19,662 nucleotides of DNA, from NCBI GenBank assembly GCA_015657535.1, contig JADHZB010001033.1, forward strand, positions 1 to 19,662, in the 5' to 3' direction. Shown here in pieces: positions 18,540-19,662 of this stretch. The stretch is from Nephromyces sp. MM_2019. Taxonomy: Eukaryota; Apicomplexa; Aconoidasida; Nephromycida. Both the position numbers and the translations under genes were made by a program. The notes under the pieces were generated by a model. It had not been told where the DNA came from. It worked only from the letters and a program-made list of their open reading frames with translations, and searched no databases. The number at the start of each line of letters is the position of its first letter. The first letter of the stretch is position 1.

Positions 18540-19018
18540 GTTAGTCTCTCACTTTCAGCTTCAAAAAGGCTTTTACTGTAGTAAAAATTGGGGCTAAAAC
18601 AGTGTGTTATTCTTGTGTTAAAAGCTGAAGCTTCGTTTGAAGATGCTTTGGGTAGTGATTTTATACTGAAGAAATTTTTGGTAAATAAAGCTTGACTGTG
18701 TGTTCTTTGGAATTTGATTGTCTTCTTTGTCTAATATGAAGATCTTCAAGTAATAGTACTTTAGCCTTTGATCAGCTTGCTGCTATGATTCCTGTTTCAA
18801 TGTGTGTTACTATGATAATGATGTTTAAGTTTAAGAAATCTCCAATTAGAATTATCGCAGAGAATTTTGGAGATTGCCACTCTGCAAGCCACTAGTTTTA
18901 GCAGTAAAATGCTTATTGATTCTCACCTCATTATTTAGCCTTTTCGCTCCTATGGAAGAACTGATTTTTTTGCTTTTACTGCTATTTGGTGTGTGTGTGT
19001 GTGTGTTAATTTTAATAG
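18540..19018 (+). other. Intron 3 of the four-exon gene (479 bp)
   Basis: It starts gttagt and ends aattttaatag. It is T-rich with stops in all frames. A perfect (GT)9 microsatellite at 18989-19006 sits only 12 bases before the acceptor, where a polypyrimidine tract would normally be. Confidence 0.75.
18989..19006. repeat. (GT)9 microsatellite next to a splice acceptor
   Basis: Nine uninterrupted GT dinucleotides, followed by taattttaatag, the 3' end of intron 3. Length changes here could alter the use of the acceptor; that consequence is inference. Confidence 0.9.
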
Positions 19019-19224
19019 GGAGTAAAATCTGATTTATCTCGTAAATTGGGATGGATTCTTGATAGTCTTGAGGAACATCTCGATCATTTAAAGCCAAATT
19101 GTCCGGGAAGTAGCATAATCTTGACGAAGCTCATTAATTTTAAGTTTTGCCTAGCTATAAGGCTAAACGATATAGAGGCTCTCATGAATTGCTTGAATCA
19201 CGTCGCTTTGAAAATCCAGCAGAG
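19019..19224 (+). CDS. Four-exon gene of unknown function, exon 4 (helical C-terminal part)
   Basis: It begins GGA GTA AAA in phase 0 with exon 3 and reads GVKSDLSRKLGWILDSLEEH, a Pro/Gly break, then two helical stretches (ILTKLINFKFCLAI and DIEALMNCLNHVALKIQQ). The pairing of DLSRKLGWIL with a later helix loosely recalls the SRA1/Sec31 C-terminal helical domain (DISRRL...), but the rest of the protein shows no Sec31 WD repeats. I give that only as a weak lead. At the right edge, CAGAG|gtgagg is a strong donor, so a further exon may lie off the window. If unspliced, a TGA at 19226-19228 would end the protein at once. Confidence 0.8.
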
Positions 19225-19567
19225 GTGAGGGGGATGGGAGGCAATAGGAGAAAATAGGGAGGAATTGGAGTGGTAGATGAAGGTAGGGAGATATAAATGT
19301 ATCCTATCCATTTTTGTGTGTATACACCAGAGAGTTTGCTTTTTTTTTCTTCCTAGCCTTTAAATACGTGAGTTTTGCAATGTAGGGATATCTTTTAGCA
19401 GTTGATTTGTAATCTAAAAATCCTCTTTGAAGCTTTCCAATGCTTAACATCCCACCAAAAGCTTAACCTTGGCAAGAGAGTGCAAAACTGTTGATAAAAT
19501 TCTTCCCAGCGTGATATGTGTGTGTCTGGATATTTGGAAGCTTTGTAATCACCAAGAAGAAAATTTT
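19225..19567 (+). other. Downstream intron or 3' flank
   Basis: It starts gtgaggggg, purine-rich for about 80 bases, then mixed AT-rich sequence with scattered TG runs. A minus-strand frame (19395-19586) has no recognisable content. I see no further exon of the upstream gene. Confidence 0.5.
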
Positions 19568-19662
19568 CAGTGTGTGTGAAGTCCATTCCATCCTATTTAA
19601 TGTGTGTGTGAAGCTCATGCCATCCTACGCAGTGTGTGTGAAGTCCATTCCATCCTATTTAA
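19568..19662. repeat. TG-rich minisatellite running off the window
   Basis: Three units: 19568-19600 and 19630-19662 are identical over 33 bases (starting cagtgtgtgtgaagtccatt), and the middle unit 19601-19629 is a shorter variant (aagctcatgccatcctacg). The higher-order period is 62 bp. Identity of the outer copies suggests recent array turnover; the array probably continues beyond the end. Confidence 0.88.

Noticed and set aside
1..19662. tRNA, rRNA, spliceosomal RNA or transposase genes.
   Set aside because: I looked for T-loop, snRNA and transposase or reverse-transcriptase motifs by eye and found none convincing; a covariance-model search would be decisive.

Overview
This window is AT-rich, intron-rich nuclear DNA from a eukaryote. 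Coding stretches are short, bounded by GT...AG splice sites, and separated by long introns (387 to 1422 bp where both ends can be placed). There are no operons, Shine-Dalgarno-led genes or bacterial transposons. Long pyrimidine-rich introns, CA/TG-rich minisatellites and an ATGGCG-type start would suit a protist such as an alveolate or apicomplexan. That placement is only an impression; no gene here fixes the taxon.

Left end (1-3220): the 3' part of a gene for a Ski2-like superfamily 2 DNA helicase of the HELQ / DNA polymerase theta family. Three exons (219-489, 1912-2093, 2947-3072) join in phase and together read as the conserved region after the RecA-like motor core: the winged-helix, ratchet and start of the helix-hairpin-helix. 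A fourth exon (3133-3209) is probable. The 60-bp piece between exons 3 and 4 is a multiple of three and stop-free, so it may be an intron or coding. No family-A polymerase motif was found. The second intron carries a C-run block whose complement fits a canonical G-quadruplex pattern.

Middle (about 3.2-13.4 kb): mostly sequence in which I recognise nothing. The best coding candidate is a 188-residue ATG-initiated ORF on the minus strand (9624-10190), basic at its C-terminus and with a possible mitochondrial presequence. Two 97-99-residue minus ORFs and one plus ORF are weaker candidates. A degenerate tandem repeat of about 50 bp lies at 8879-9086.

Right part (13.1-19.7 kb): a small GC-rich possible exon (13494-13619) with a degenerate NTP- or sugar-kinase-like glycine motif, a roughly 30-bp tandem array (14880-15069), then a clear multi-exon plus-strand gene (15797-19224 or beyond). 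It encodes about 624 residues in four phase-matched exons: an unrecognised N-terminal part, an acidic linker and a helical C-terminal part. Its introns hold polypyrimidine stretches, TG-rich minisatellites, a (GT)9 tract close to an acceptor and a strong hairpin. The window ends inside a TG-rich minisatellite with two identical 33-bp copies.

No toxin, viral gene, CRISPR array, tRNA, rRNA or confident mobile element was seen. I did not find a clear new molecular system. The most useful results are the reconstructed helicase and the unidentified four-exon gene.
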